Positions 8,004 to 17,169 of a DNA stretch of 64,000 nt are shown piece by piece. Under the pieces are notes generated by a model. It was given only the letters and a program-made list of their open reading frames with translations. It was not told the origin of the DNA and searched no databases. This stretch comes from CAZYME01 sp964648115 (GTDB taxonomy: Bacteria; Pseudomonadota; Gammaproteobacteria; Legionellales; Legionellaceae). The stretch covers positions 1 to 64,000 of the forward strand of contig CAZYME010000012.1 in the NCBI GenBank assembly GCA_964648115.1. The letters run 5' to 3'. The number at the start of each line of letters is the position of its first letter. The first letter of the stretch is position 1. A program made the position numbers and the translations under genes.

Positions 8004-9413
8004 CTAATTACTATAATAAAGCTCAAACTCAAAAGGATGAACCAAGCTACGAACCCGTGCGATGTCTGCTTCTCGCAAAGCGATGTAGCTATTAATGAGC
8101 TCCCTACTGAAAACGTCACCCTGTAGCAAGAATTCATGATCTTGTCTTAAGCTCTCTACAGCTTGCTCCAGAGAATTGGAAACAGTAGGAACGTCTATCA
8201 ATTCTTCAGGAGGTAAATCATATAAGTCTTTATCCATAGGCAAACCTGGATGAATTTTCTTCTGTATGCCATCTAGTCCCGCCATCATCATCGCTGCAAA
8301 GGCAAGGTATGGGTTAGCTGTTGGATCAGGGAAACGTACTTCAATGCGACGCGCTTTAGGGCTACTTACATGTGGAATGCGAATTGCAGCTGAGCGATTC
8401 CTCGCGGAATAAGCTAGCAATACAGGTGCTTCAAAACCTGGAACCAATCGTTTGTAACTGTTAGTTGCTGGATTGGTAAATGCATTTAAAGCACGAGCAT
8501 GCTTAATAATGCCGCCAATATAATACAATGCTGTTTCGGAGAGCCCAGCATATTGATCCCCTGCAAATAGATTTACCCCATCTTTCACTAATGATTGGTG
8601 ACAGTGCATACCGCTACCATTATCCCCGACCAGTGGTTTGGGCATAAACGTAGCTGTTTTACCGTAATTATGTGACACATTGTGAACCACATATTTTAAA
8701 ATTTGAATTTCATCGGCTTTTTTAGTCAGCGTATTAAAACGTGTGGCGACCTCACATTGGTTAGCTGTGGCTACTTCATGATGGTGAGCTTCCACAACAA
8801 TACCCAGTGATTCTAATGTTAGGCAAATGGCTGAGCGGATGTCTTGAGATGAATCAACAGGAGGAACTGGAAAATACCCCCCTTTAACACCTGGCCTATG
8901 GCCGATATTTCCGCCATCAATGCACTTGCCCGAATTCCAGTGAGCTTCGTCTGAATCAATTTTATAAAACGACCCGCTCATGGTGGTTTCAAAACGTACG
9001 TCATCAAATATAAAAAATTCAGGCTCCGGCCCAAAAAGTGACTGGTCAGCAATCCCTGTCGATTGGAGATAGGCTTCAGCTCGTTCTGCGAGTGAGCGTG
9101 GATCGCGTTCATAACCCAGCATGGTTTGGGGGTCTACCACGTTACAACGGATTAATAATGTACTATCTTGGTAGAAAGGGTCAGGAAGAATGCAATTCAG
9201 ATCCGGGAGTAATGCCAAATCAGATTGATGTATTTTCTGCCATCCTTTGAAAGATGAACCATCAATCATTTTGCCACTATCAAAAAAATCATCATCTACG
9301 GCAGATACAGGAATGGTAATATGCTGTTCTTTCCCAATAGTATCGGTAAAACGCAGGTCAATAAATTTTGCGTCATGCTCTTTAATCGCTGCCAGTAGTG
9401 CATCTTTGTTCAT
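8004..9413 (-). CDS. glnA: Glutamine synthetase, type I
   Basis: Makes glutamine from glutamate, ammonia and ATP in the cytosol; 469 residues, standard for dodecameric GSI. Motifs include DGSSFKGW near the N-terminus, GPEPEFFIFD with the metal ligands, NGSGMHCHQSL (Mg and ATP site), and the Arg-rich RNRSAAIRIPH. The adenylylation loop DKDLYDLPPEE with its Tyr is present, so it is probably controlled by covalent adenylylation. ATG at 9413 has GGAGAG 5 bases upstream. It is divergent from lspF across 110 bp. I looked for a sigma-54 -24/-12 box in that gap and found no convincing one. Confidence 0.97.
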   Translation of the reverse strand: MNKDALLAAIKEHDAKFIDLRFTDTIGKEQHITIPVSAVDDDFFDSGKMIDGSSFKGWQKIHQSDLALLPDLNCILPDPFYQDSTLLIRCNVVDPQTMLGYERDPRSLAERAEAYLQSTGIADQSLFGPEPEFFIFDDVRFETTMSGSFYKIDSDEAHWNSGKCIDGGNIGHRPGVKGGYFPVPPVDSSQDIRSAICLTLESLGIVVEAHHHEVATANQCEVATRFNTLTKKADEIQILKYVVHNVSHNYGKTATFMPKPLVGDNGSGMHCHQSLVKDGVNLFAGDQYAGLSETALYYIGGIIKHARALNAFTNPATNSYKRLVPGFEAPVLLAYSARNRSAAIRIPHVSSPKARRIEVRFPDPTANPYLAFAAMMMAGLDGIQKKIHPGLPMDKDLYDLPPEELIDVPTVSNSLEQAVESLRQDHEFLLQGDVFSRELINSYIALREADIARVRSLVHPFEFELYYSN

Positions 9414-9523
9414 TAAATCTCTCCATGTATAGCACGTCATCAACAAGGCTTTAAGTTTACCCCAAGTGACTTATGAAACCCAATAGATTAGACTGTAGGC
9501 AATAAAAGTGTACGGGATATATT

Positions 9524-10723
9524 TTGGGTGCATACCAATACCAAGCGCTGAAAAAATCAGGCAATACTTGTAAAGGTGTCATTGAAGCTGACTCAGAAAG
9601 GCATGCGCGTCAGTTGCTGCGTGATCAAGGCTTGATTCCCACTCAAATCAACACATTAAAAAAGACATACACTTCTAAGCATTCTGATAAGTTATCCGCA
9701 CAAGATTTATCCTTATTTACGCGCCAGTTAGCTACATTGCTTGCAGCAGGAATTCCTGTAGAAGAAGCATTAAGGGGCGTGGGCGAACAAACAGACAAAG
9801 ATAAAATACGCCAACTCATTATAGGTGTGCGCTCAAAGGTAATGGAGGGTTATGCTCTCGCTCAAGCTATGGCTGAATACCCTTATGTATTTCCAGAGCT
9901 CTATCGGGCAACTGTTGCCGCTGGTGAACAAACAGGACGCTTGGATGTAGTATTAGAAAAGCTTGCTGATTACACTGAGAATCAACAACAAATTCGGCAA
10001 AAAATTCAACAAGCGCTTATTTACCCTGCCCTCATGATTATCGTCTCCACTGTCATCATTGGATTTTTATTGGCATTTGTTGTCCCCAAAATTATTGAGG
10101 TATTTACTGCAAGTGGTCAGTCACTACCACCTATGACCAGCGTACTTATTGCTATCAGCTCGTTTATTAAAGCTTATGGGATATATATATTAGTAGCATT
10201 GATCTTAATGATCGTTGTTTTCAGGCGCAGTCTGGCTAATCTTCGTTTTCGTATGGCATGGCATCGTATTGTATTAAGATTACCCATCGTTTCATATTTA
10301 GTGAAGTCGGTGAATGTTGCTCGTTATATTCATACCTTTGGCATTTTATTTGCCGCAGGTGTGAATGTGTTGGAAACCATGCAGGTGTCAGCAAGTCTTT
10401 TGAGTAATTTGGTAATGCGTAATGCTTTTGACTTGGCCGCGGTGCGTGTTAAGGAAGGAGCTAGTATTAGTATATCTTTAAAAGAAACTGGTTTTTTGAA
10501 ACCTATGGCAATTCACTTGATTGCTAGTGGTGAAAAGAGCGGGCAGCTGGCTACTATGATGGAACGCGCTGCTAAGCATCTTGATAACGAGGTACGTCGC
10601 TTGATTGATACGGCCTTGACTCTTTTAGAGCCCTTGATCATTCTTTTAATGGGAGCGGTGGTCCTTTTTATTGTATTGGCAACGTTGTTACCTATTTTTT
10701 CTATGGAGCAATTGGTTACTTAA
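9524..10723 (+). CDS. lspF: Type II secretion inner-membrane platform protein LspF (GspF)
   Basis: Inner-membrane platform protein of the type II secretion system, which in Legionella exports proteases, lipases and other enzymes. It has 399 residues, usual for GspF, with two tandem T2SSF helical domains (about 70-190 and 270-390) and three membrane segments (around 168-190, 218-236 and 370-390). The start is taken as TTG at 9524, because it begins MGAYQYQALKK like other family members and no ATG is available there. It opens the lspFGHIJK operon. Confidence 0.95.
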   Translation: MGAYQYQALKKSGNTCKGVIEADSERHARQLLRDQGLIPTQINTLKKTYTSKHSDKLSAQDLSLFTRQLATLLAAGIPVEEALRGVGEQTDKDKIRQLIIGVRSKVMEGYALAQAMAEYPYVFPELYRATVAAGEQTGRLDVVLEKLADYTENQQQIRQKIQQALIYPALMIIVSTVIIGFLLAFVVPKIIEVFTASGQSLPPMTSVLIAISSFIKAYGIYILVALILMIVVFRRSLANLRFRMAWHRIVLRLPIVSYLVKSVNVARYIHTFGILFAAGVNVLETMQVSASLLSNLVMRNAFDLAAVRVKEGASISISLKETGFLKPMAIHLIASGEKSGQLATMMERAAKHLDNEVRRLIDTALTLLEPLIILLMGAVVLFIVLATLLPIFSMEQLVT

Positions 10724-10740
10724 TGTTTAGATTTGAAAAC

Positions 10741-10765
10741 CTGGATGACGTGCAGCGTCAGCCGG
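10741..10765. repeat. Short REP-like hairpin inside the lsp operon
   Basis: ctggatgacg pairs imperfectly with cgtcagccgg around the loop tgcag, 18 bases after the lspF stop. Partial matches (acctggttgaggcgcagcgg at about 17130, gacgtgcagcgacaacctgg at about 19744) lie in other gaps. It may modulate or protect the message between lspF and lspG. Confidence 0.5.
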
Positions 10766-10783
10766 GTATCTTAGGGGGATAAA

Positions 10784-11203
10784 ATGAAAAAGCAGCAAGG
10801 TTTTTCTTTAATTGAAATTATGGTGGTAGTAGTTATTCTTGGTATTTTGGCATCGATTGTCGTGCCGAAAATCATCAGTAGGCCTGATGAGGCGCGTGTT
10901 GTTAAAGCTAAACAGGATGTATTAGCGATTCAAAATGCGCTTGATCTTTATAAGCTTGATAACGGTTTTTATCCCAGTACCGATCAAGGGTTATTGGCAT
11001 TGGTTGAGAAACCCACAAGTAACCCCATTCCACGTGATTGGAAACTTTATCTTAAGTCATTGCCTAAAGATCCTTGGGGGCGTGAGTATTTATATTTAAA
11101 TCCAGGTCAGCATGGTGAGGTTGATGTTTTCACCTTAGGGGCATCAGGTCAGCCAGGCGGAACTGGTATAAACGCTGAGATCGGTAACTGGGATGAAAAA
11201 TAA
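10784..11203 (+). CDS. lspG: Type II secretion major pseudopilin LspG (GspG)
   Basis: Main subunit of the periplasmic pseudopilus. It has 139 residues, with a short basic leader, the prepilin peptidase site QQG|FSLIE with Glu at +5, and a hydrophobic helix (MVVVVILGILASIVVP). The C-terminal half has the GspG calcium-loop region with KDPWGREYLYLNPG and DVFTLGASGQPGG. A clear GGGGG lies upstream of the ATG. It overlaps lspH by 11 bases. Confidence 0.97.
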   Translation: MKKQQGFSLIEIMVVVVILGILASIVVPKIISRPDEARVVKAKQDVLAIQNALDLYKLDNGFYPSTDQGLLALVEKPTSNPIPRDWKLYLKSLPKDPWGREYLYLNPGQHGEVDVFTLGASGQPGGTGINAEIGNWDEK

Positions 11204-11675
11204 CCAAGGATTTACATTAATTGAGATCCTTGTTGTTTTATTAATTATTGGTATCACTTTAGGTTTTGCCTTACTTGCATTTGGTGATTTTGGTGATAAA
11301 CGCCGTATTGTTATAGCGGCCGAACAATTTGTAAATTATGTCAAATTCATACAACAGGAAGCTATTTTGGAAACGGGCACCTTAGGGATTAGCTTAGATA
11401 AAAACGGTTATCACGCAATGCGTTTCCAACCGCCTAAAAATTGGCAGCCCATGCCGGCAAAAGGTATTTTTCACCAACAGCATTTCCCTAGTAATGCTGT
11501 TGTTCATTTAGAAAACAGCCTATCCGAATCAGGAACTCCTCAAATTATCATCAATTCAGCTGGCGATATGACTGCTTTTAAGCTCAGTTTTGGTTCAAAT
11601 AAGCAAATTAACGTAGCAGATGTTATTGGAGCGAGGGATGGGACGATTGATTTGAAAGTGTTGAATACACCATGA
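11193..11675 (+). CDS. lspH: Type II secretion minor pseudopilin LspH (GspH)
   Basis: A minor pseudopilin of 160 residues with the N-terminal methylation site NNQG|FTLIEILVVLLIIG and a beta-rich C-terminal domain typical of GspH/FimT. It lies in the middle of the operon and overlaps lspG by 11 bases and lspI by 4 bases, so it is translationally coupled on both sides. Confidence 0.92.
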   Translation: MKNNQGFTLIEILVVLLIIGITLGFALLAFGDFGDKRRIVIAAEQFVNYVKFIQQEAILETGTLGISLDKNGYHAMRFQPPKNWQPMPAKGIFHQQHFPSNAVVHLENSLSESGTPQIIINSAGDMTAFKLSFGSNKQINVADVIGARDGTIDLKVLNTP

Positions 11676-12040
11676 AGCACTTACATCGAGGTTTTACTCT
11701 GATTGAAGTGCTACTCGCCCTAGCTGTGATAGCCATTGCTTTAACCGCCCTACTCAAAGCCACAGCCCAAGATATAGCGCATACTGAACGAATCAAAGAA
11801 AAATCAATTAGCCATTGGGTTGCCATGCAAGGTATTGCTGCTATCCAACTTGGTTTGGTATCTGTGCCTGCGAATCAAGAAATAACGGAAGTTACCACCA
11901 TGCTTGGGCAACGTTGGTATTGGCGAGCCAAAATAACTGCGACTCCCATCAAAACCACACAACAGATTAACATTACCGTAAGTGATAAACCCCAGGGGCC
12001 ATTTATGGATCCTTTGATTGCTTTTAGGTATCAGCCATGA
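11672..12040 (+). CDS. lspI: Type II secretion minor pseudopilin LspI (GspI)
   Basis: A 122-residue minor pseudopilin with the cleavage site HRG|FTLIEVLLALAVIAIAL and the GspI-type core with GQRWYWRAKI. It is thought to form the pseudopilus tip with the J and K subunits. It overlaps both neighbours by 4 bases (ATGA). Confidence 0.93.
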   Translation: MKHLHRGFTLIEVLLALAVIAIALTALLKATAQDIAHTERIKEKSISHWVAMQGIAAIQLGLVSVPANQEITEVTTMLGQRWYWRAKITATPIKTTQQINITVSDKPQGPFMDPLIAFRYQP

Positions 12041-12654
12041 GAGACGGCAAGGGCTATACGTTGATCGAGGTATTAGTTGCCCTCACGGTATTTGCTATCC
12101 TTGCTACCATTACCGCATCTGCTATGTATCATGCCTTTAATACCCGCTCACGTGTGAACGCACAAGCTAACCAGCTGAATGAACTACAAGTTGCGATGGC
12201 ATTGATTATCCGCGATACCGATCAAATTGTAGAGCGTTCTATTCTGGGCAATGAAATGCACCAATTTCCCTCGTTCGTTGGTGAGCATAACTATCTCGAA
12301 TTTACCCGTGGCGGCTCCGTAAATCCTACAGAGACGGAGCGTCGTAGCACCTTAAAACGTGTTGCATATATCTGTTCTGGTAAGAAATTAATACGTCGTG
12401 GCTGGGAAGGTCTCGATGCTCCAACCCGCAAAAATTACCGAGATAAAGTATTATTTAATAATCTTGAAGCATGTTCATTTGCTTATTTGAGTAATAGCCG
12501 CCAAGTTTTATCAGAATGGCGAGCCTATGGTGTGCAACAAACACAAAAACAAGAAACATTACCGATAGCTATCCAGCTCACTTTATCAGTATCTGAATGG
12601 GGAAATATGAGTTTACTCTTTATTATACCAATGGCGCTCTATGCTGCGAGCTAA
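12037..12654 (+). CDS. lspJ: Type II secretion minor pseudopilin LspJ (GspJ)
   Basis: A 205-residue minor pseudopilin with cleavage site GKG|YTLIEVLVALTVFAIL and the GspJ features LEFTRGGSVNP, then RVAYICSGKKLIRRGW. The last 14 bases overlap lspK. The usual length for GspJ is about 200 residues, so it appears complete. Confidence 0.94.
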   Translation: MRDGKGYTLIEVLVALTVFAILATITASAMYHAFNTRSRVNAQANQLNELQVAMALIIRDTDQIVERSILGNEMHQFPSFVGEHNYLEFTRGGSVNPTETERRSTLKRVAYICSGKKLIRRGWEGLDAPTRKNYRDKVLFNNLEACSFAYLSNSRQVLSEWRAYGVQQTQKQETLPIAIQLTLSVSEWGNMSLLFIIPMALYAAS

Positions 12655-13591
12655 CCAACCTCAAACTAAACGTGGTAGTGCGCTGCTTTCGGCACTATTT
12701 ATCATGACATTAGTAGCAATCGCTGCTACAGCGATGAGCACGCGGCTACAACTTGATATTTATCGTACCAGCTTAGTCCTTACCAGTGACAAATTATATT
12801 TGGCATCACAAGCAGTGACATTCTGGGCAATGGATGCAATATCGGCTCAAAATATCCCATTTAAGATCAATAATAAAAATGGAGCATTAACTGAGCTCTC
12901 GCCGCATCTGCGGGGTCTTTACCCAGGTGTAGTAATGAATGGAAAATTATATGACATGCAGTCCCAGTTTAATTTGAATAATTTACAAGATAGAAAATAC
13001 CACCTGCTGTTTTTCAAACTACTAGAGAATACACATATCAAAATGAGCGCAGTACAGAGTAAATTGCTCATTAACGCCATATTATACTGGATTAGTCCTT
13101 ATCAACCTGGGCGCGGACACGATGAATATTTAAGTTTTTATATGGCACAAAATCCATCTTATTTACCCCCCTACCAACTTATGCAAAGCGTTTCTGAGCT
13201 GCGATTAGTACGAGGCGTAAGTAGGGCCCTTTATAGCGCCATGCTTCCTAATCTAATCGTTTTACCTGAAATAACACCGATTAATATCAATACAGCCCCT
13301 GCAGTAATGTTAAAATCGTTGGGGAATGGATTGAATGACGCGCAAGTTGAGGAAATAATGCGTGCAAGAGGTGAAAAAGGCATTTCTAGCACGGAAAAAC
13401 TCAACGAATTATTACAAAAATTGGATTTACCTAGAGAGCAAATTACCATCGAAAGTAATTATTATCTAAGTGTAGCAACCTTATCCTCGGATGATCTTAA
13501 CCTGACGAGCTACACGGTTATTAAACGTAGCAAGGATAACCGTGGTCGGATTTCTGTGGGGATCGTGAGGGAAAGTTTGAACACAATTTAG
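12641..13591 (+). CDS. lspK: Type II secretion minor pseudopilin LspK (GspK)
   Basis: A 316-residue atypical pseudopilin that caps the pseudopilus tip. The N-terminal RGSALLSALFIMTLVAI helix lacks Glu at +5, as is normal for GspK. A large helical domain is inserted, and ITPININTAPAVML marks the conserved SAM-like part near residue 220. It is the last gene of the operon; a new TATAAT-like box follows at about 13656-13661 for the next gene. Confidence 0.95.
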   Translation: MLRANQPQTKRGSALLSALFIMTLVAIAATAMSTRLQLDIYRTSLVLTSDKLYLASQAVTFWAMDAISAQNIPFKINNKNGALTELSPHLRGLYPGVVMNGKLYDMQSQFNLNNLQDRKYHLLFFKLLENTHIKMSAVQSKLLINAILYWISPYQPGRGHDEYLSFYMAQNPSYLPPYQLMQSVSELRLVRGVSRALYSAMLPNLIVLPEITPININTAPAVMLKSLGNGLNDAQVEEIMRARGEKGISSTEKLNELLQKLDLPREQITIESNYYLSVATLSSDDLNLTSYTVIKRSKDNRGRISVGIVRESLNTI

Positions 13592-13691
13592 TGATTTATT
13601 AAGTCGATTTTATAGTTATTCTGTATACATAATATTTTCTTAAGTATTTTTTGTATATAATAGCAACATTATTTCCAACAAGACCTAATTT

Positions 13692-15761
13692 ATGCCAGCA
13701 CCTCGGAGAACTTTCAAGACAGTTGATGCTCAAGGCCAGGAAAAAACATGGACCTTTTGGAAACCTAAAGATACTGGTGCAAATGGCGCTGGTGAATTCG
13801 GTGGATTTTATAAATCTCCTACTGGTGAATTAGACGCAAATGGTCAACTACGCTTAGATGAAAATGGCGAACCATGCACGGATAAATGCTTAATCAAACA
13901 GGACACAAGAATTGCTCTGAATATTGCGGAGTTTCTTGCTGGTGCAATCTATGAGGGTATTGTGCCTGATGTTTCAGCGCGCATTAAATTAGTTCGTTTG
14001 GATGATACCCAACCAATCAGCTCTGACGGTAGAGATGTATATTTGGTCTCAGAGTTTATTCCTCAATGGAAGAGTGACCTATATACTGATGTGGAATTGT
14101 TTTTACATCCAACTCGAAATCCAGAACGGTCAAAAATAAAATTTTTAGAAACAACACAACTTCTTTGGCGTTTAATTGTTCGCTCTGATGAGCTTACTGG
14201 TGTTTTTAGGGCACAAAATGAGGCGGGAAATTATCTTAATTATGGCCAAGTCGCTGCTACAAGCTTGCTAATAAACAACACAGATACGCATGTGGGCAAC
14301 ATGGGTGTTATTGAAGACCACGATACGGGGCATAAAAAGCTAGGTATTGTTGATTATGGCGCAGCCTTTAACACTATGACTGCCAAAATTAACCCGCACT
14401 CCTTTAGAAAATATCTATCATCCCATACCTTTAAGCACGAGGGATGGAATAATTTCAAGTTCTATAACGAGGCCATTAAAATAACCTCTGAATTTGTTTC
14501 TGAGCTTGATAGAACGGCCGCAACAGATATAACAGCGGTTGTTAATAACGCTTTTGATAAACTTGAAAAATATTATAGTATACGACCTATCGTTGCATTT
14601 GCCGTTAGAGCTGGATATTCTCTGCCTCTCAATGAACGTACTCTTAGCGAATTAGAGGGCAATCCTGATTTAGCTGCCCAAAAAATTCAACTTATTAAAA
14701 GCAAAGCTATTACTAGCCTTCAGAAAAGACAGGCTGATCTATCACGCTTTTCCGCACAAATCAAAATGGATTTGTGTACCGTTGAAAATGCGTCTAAACA
14801 ATGTAGCCTAGACGGTTCATTTACAGATAAGAATGGAAGGAATGTAACGTTCAATGACGTTGTTTTCGATCATTTTGACTATTTTAAAGAAATTGCTTTA
14901 GGTCTAGAAAAATTTAAATTCAGAAAATCAACCCATAAGCATCAACCGCTATTAATTCAAGACGTTGAAAAGAAATCTCAGATTGTTTTGGCAAGCTTTC
15001 TCCTTGTTCCAGAAAACATAAGGATTCAGGAGAGACATGGTATTACAAATATGGATAAAGCTATCGATGCATTACGTAATGGTGTGCTGGATAAACTCAT
15101 GTTATACAGTGCTTTAAACAAAGACTTTATTCCCGCAGCCAAAGAAATCTTCTCGCGTTTTGAGCAAGGCCGTATGCAGCAAAAATTTGATACTGTTACG
15201 GGCATAATAGGCGCCGAGAGGTTTAATCCTCAACCGACAGCTGTGCAACTAGCAAGACTTCGTAAATGTGAAAAACTTCAAGACGCCATTATCGAATTGC
15301 ATAACGGATGTACACAGATAGGTGCAAACTATACTGATGCGCAAAAAGCTGCTCTTTCCACCTATAAAATCGAAACAATAAAATTAGCTTTGCAAGGAGC
15401 TGATGCCTATAAGACAGGTCATGCTGCAGTTCAGAATGCTGCCATTTTAGCAATTGATGATAGTTTCTTCGTTCCATGGGCACGCTTTATTGGAAATTTA
15501 ATTTTCATAGCAGTTATGACAGCATCTGTCATTGGGTTGCTTTCAATGGTTTACAGCGGTAGAAGCGGACGTGATTTGTTACTATTTCCTGGGCCTCAAA
15601 AAGAAATCCGAAGCGTTACATCTAAATTTAATGATGTACGAGATGATGTCCCACCAAATGATGTGTTACCAAATGGCGGCAACCCTGACGTACTACCCAC
15701 TGATGTGCCACCAAATGATAACGTCCCTGGTGCGCAACAACCTCTAACTAACAGCATATAG
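13692..15761 (+). CDS. Kinase-like fold protein with a C-terminal membrane segment, candidate effector
   Basis: A protein of 689 residues with no signal peptide. The first 230 residues carry a kinase-like active-site pattern: CLIKQD (65-70, possible ATP-binding Lys), LVSEFIP (118-124), NNTDTHVGN (195-203, with Asp198, His200 and Asn203 in a DxHxxN arrangement) and IVDYGAAF (219-226, with the metal-binding Asp221). This layout resembles the atypical protein/lipid kinase domains found in Legionella effectors such as the LepB N-terminus. A helical middle follows, then one membrane segment (about 600-621) and an Asn/Pro/Asp-rich tail with repeated PPND and VLP words. The gene stands alone behind a TATAAT at about 13656. 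The exact family is unsure; the effector role is inferred. Confidence 0.7.
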   Translation: MPAPRRTFKTVDAQGQEKTWTFWKPKDTGANGAGEFGGFYKSPTGELDANGQLRLDENGEPCTDKCLIKQDTRIALNIAEFLAGAIYEGIVPDVSARIKLVRLDDTQPISSDGRDVYLVSEFIPQWKSDLYTDVELFLHPTRNPERSKIKFLETTQLLWRLIVRSDELTGVFRAQNEAGNYLNYGQVAATSLLINNTDTHVGNMGVIEDHDTGHKKLGIVDYGAAFNTMTAKINPHSFRKYLSSHTFKHEGWNNFKFYNEAIKITSEFVSELDRTAATDITAVVNNAFDKLEKYYSIRPIVAFAVRAGYSLPLNERTLSELEGNPDLAAQKIQLIKSKAITSLQKRQADLSRFSAQIKMDLCTVENASKQCSLDGSFTDKNGRNVTFNDVVFDHFDYFKEIALGLEKFKFRKSTHKHQPLLIQDVEKKSQIVLASFLLVPENIRIQERHGITNMDKAIDALRNGVLDKLMLYSALNKDFIPAAKEIFSRFEQGRMQQKFDTVTGIIGAERFNPQPTAVQLARLRKCEKLQDAIIELHNGCTQIGANYTDAQKAALSTYKIETIKLALQGADAYKTGHAAVQNAAILAIDDSFFVPWARFIGNLIFIAVMTASVIGLLSMVYSGRSGRDLLLFPGPQKEIRSVTSKFNDVRDDVPPNDVLPNGGNPDVLPTDVPPNDNVPGAQQPLTNSI

Positions 15762-15782
15762 TTTCCTTCGGCTAAACCAAAC

Positions 15783-15848
15783 CGTCATTGCGAGCGTTAG
15801 CGAAGCAATCCAGTGATACTGGGTTGCTTCTCTGCGTTCGCAATGACG
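15783..15848. repeat. Inverted repeat, family cgtcattgcgagcg
   Basis: Left arm cgtcattgcgagcgttagcg continues to ccagt. The right arm is its approximate complement, ending cgcaatgacg, with only a few bases between the arms. It lies 21 bases past the stop of the kinase-like gene and is the same family as the inner palindromes at 7860, 42408 and 62538. Confidence 0.75.
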
Positions 15849-15998
15849 ACAATTACTTTAAATTGATGCATATACACCCTCCTGGTAATGAAGAAATGGT
15901 ACTGATCTAGCCACAAGATAATCACTATTTTATTTTGCAGGCCTCTTTTATTTCTGATAGAGTTTCACAGCTGTTTATACTTTATTTGAGGGAAAAGA

Positions 15999-16337
15999 AT
16001 GTTAAAAAGAATACTTGCTGTTTTTCTGTGTTTTTTCTCTGTTTCAGTTTTTGCATGTAGCAATGCACTACCAACAGATGATGTGAATTTTTGCGCATCT
16101 TTCAAAGGCGCTGCAACTTGCTATTGTACCGCATCAGGCGTTCCTGCTGGTATGTGCCAAGATATGAATGCCCTTTATAATCGCCTTATGGTTGTTTTTG
16201 GATCACTTCAAGATGCATGCAAATTTCAGCGCTACACAAGCGCTCAAGATTGCATCGACAATTGGACTTGCTACCGAAATGGTGGTATTGATTCACGAGG
16301 CAGAGCTTGTAGCTCAACTCAGCGTCCATGCCAATAA
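15999..16337 (+). CDS. Small secreted Cys-rich protein, unknown function
   Basis: A protein of 112 residues with a signal peptide (MLKRILAVFLCFFSVSVFA) and about 92 mature residues that contain ten cysteines, enough for five disulfides. I do not recognise the family. If Cys20 were lipidated it would be a lipoprotein, but the -2 position (Phe) is not a good lipobox. Start ATG at 15999 follows TGAGGG 7 bases upstream. The disulfide-rich build suggests an exported stable protein, possibly a type II secretion substrate. Confidence 0.75.
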   Translation: MLKRILAVFLCFFSVSVFACSNALPTDDVNFCASFKGAATCYCTASGVPAGMCQDMNALYNRLMVVFGSLQDACKFQRYTSAQDCIDNWTCYRNGGIDSRGRACSSTQRPCQ

Positions 16338-16367
16338 TCAACAATTTGCATGATAAACAAATGTAGA

Positions 16368-16395
16368 CTGGGCTTTCTGGCCCGGTTGCTTTTGC
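16368..16395 (+). terminator. Possible rho-independent terminator
   Basis: ctgggc pairs with gcccgg (one wobble) around the loop tttctg, followed by ttgctttt. It lies 31 bases after the Cys-rich gene and before the outer-membrane protein gene. Confidence 0.45.
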
Positions 16396-16428
16396 CCTCC
16401 GGCTTTTATATCTAAAGAGTATTTAAGT

Positions 16429-17091
16429 GTGAATAATTTAAAAACAGTTTTGTTTCTATTATTTCCCTTGTCTTTGTTAGCGCCCCCATCTCAGGCAGAG
16501 ATAAAACATAGTGACATATTTCGCCACCCTTTTTACATTGGAGGGATTGGTGGATTTGGGTCAACAACCTGGGGGGCATTAGTTCCCAGCACTGAAAATC
16601 AAAACTCAGCAATTAGTCTTTCTACTCCAATATATGTTAGTGAAGGCGGAGCGGTCATCGGTGCTTTTGCAGGATATGAAATTAATCGCTTTTTTGCAGT
16701 TGAAGCTAATTACATGCACTATCCTGATGCAAAGATCTCTTTTGAAGAGCAGAGCCTCTTTAGTTTTTTACATGATGATCAAACAGAATTTACTTCACAG
16801 ACGGAAGCAATCAGTGTTATGGCAAAGGTTATGCTTATTATTCCTGATACAAATATAAGATTTTTTTCAAGTCTAGGTGGCTCTAATGTTCATCGAAAAG
16901 ATATTCTCAATGATTATTGGCGTTTTAGCCCAACATTTGGAGCTGGGTTAAACTACCGCTTTACTGACAATATCATGGGGGAGTTTGGGGGAAACTATAC
17001 GGCAGGTTTTGGGGAATCTAATTTAAACCCAACAGAATCGTATTTTCCTTTTCTTTATACAGTTAATTTTCGTTTGGCATTTTGTTTCTAG
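16429..17091 (+). CDS. Outer-membrane beta-barrel protein
   Basis: A protein of 220 residues with a signal peptide (cleavage probably after PSQA) and a small beta-barrel of OmpA-like or OmpW-like type. It shows alternating hydrophobic strands, FYIGGIGGFG at the start, FAGYEINRFFAVEANYMHY, and a C-terminal strand ending in aromatic Phe (FRLAFCF), as recognised by the BAM machinery. The start is GTG at 16429 with only a weak ribosome site. The pore function and ligand are unknown. Confidence 0.8.
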   Translation: MNNLKTVLFLLFPLSLLAPPSQAEIKHSDIFRHPFYIGGIGGFGSTTWGALVPSTENQNSAISLSTPIYVSEGGAVIGAFAGYEINRFFAVEANYMHYPDAKISFEEQSLFSFLHDDQTEFTSQTEAISVMAKVMLIIPDTNIRFFSSLGGSNVHRKDILNDYWRFSPTFGAGLNYRFTDNIMGEFGGNYTAGFGESNLNPTESYFPFLYTVNFRLAFCF

Positions 17092-17169
17092 CTGGGAAGC
17101 GGAATAATGCTGGGTCAGTTCTAACTGAAAACCTGGTTGAGGCGCAGCGGCAGCCGGGGGAAAGGTATC

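Noticed and set aside
9414..9523. Sigma-54 promoter before glnA
   Set aside because: I looked for a GG-N10-GC pattern at -24/-12 and found no convincing match.
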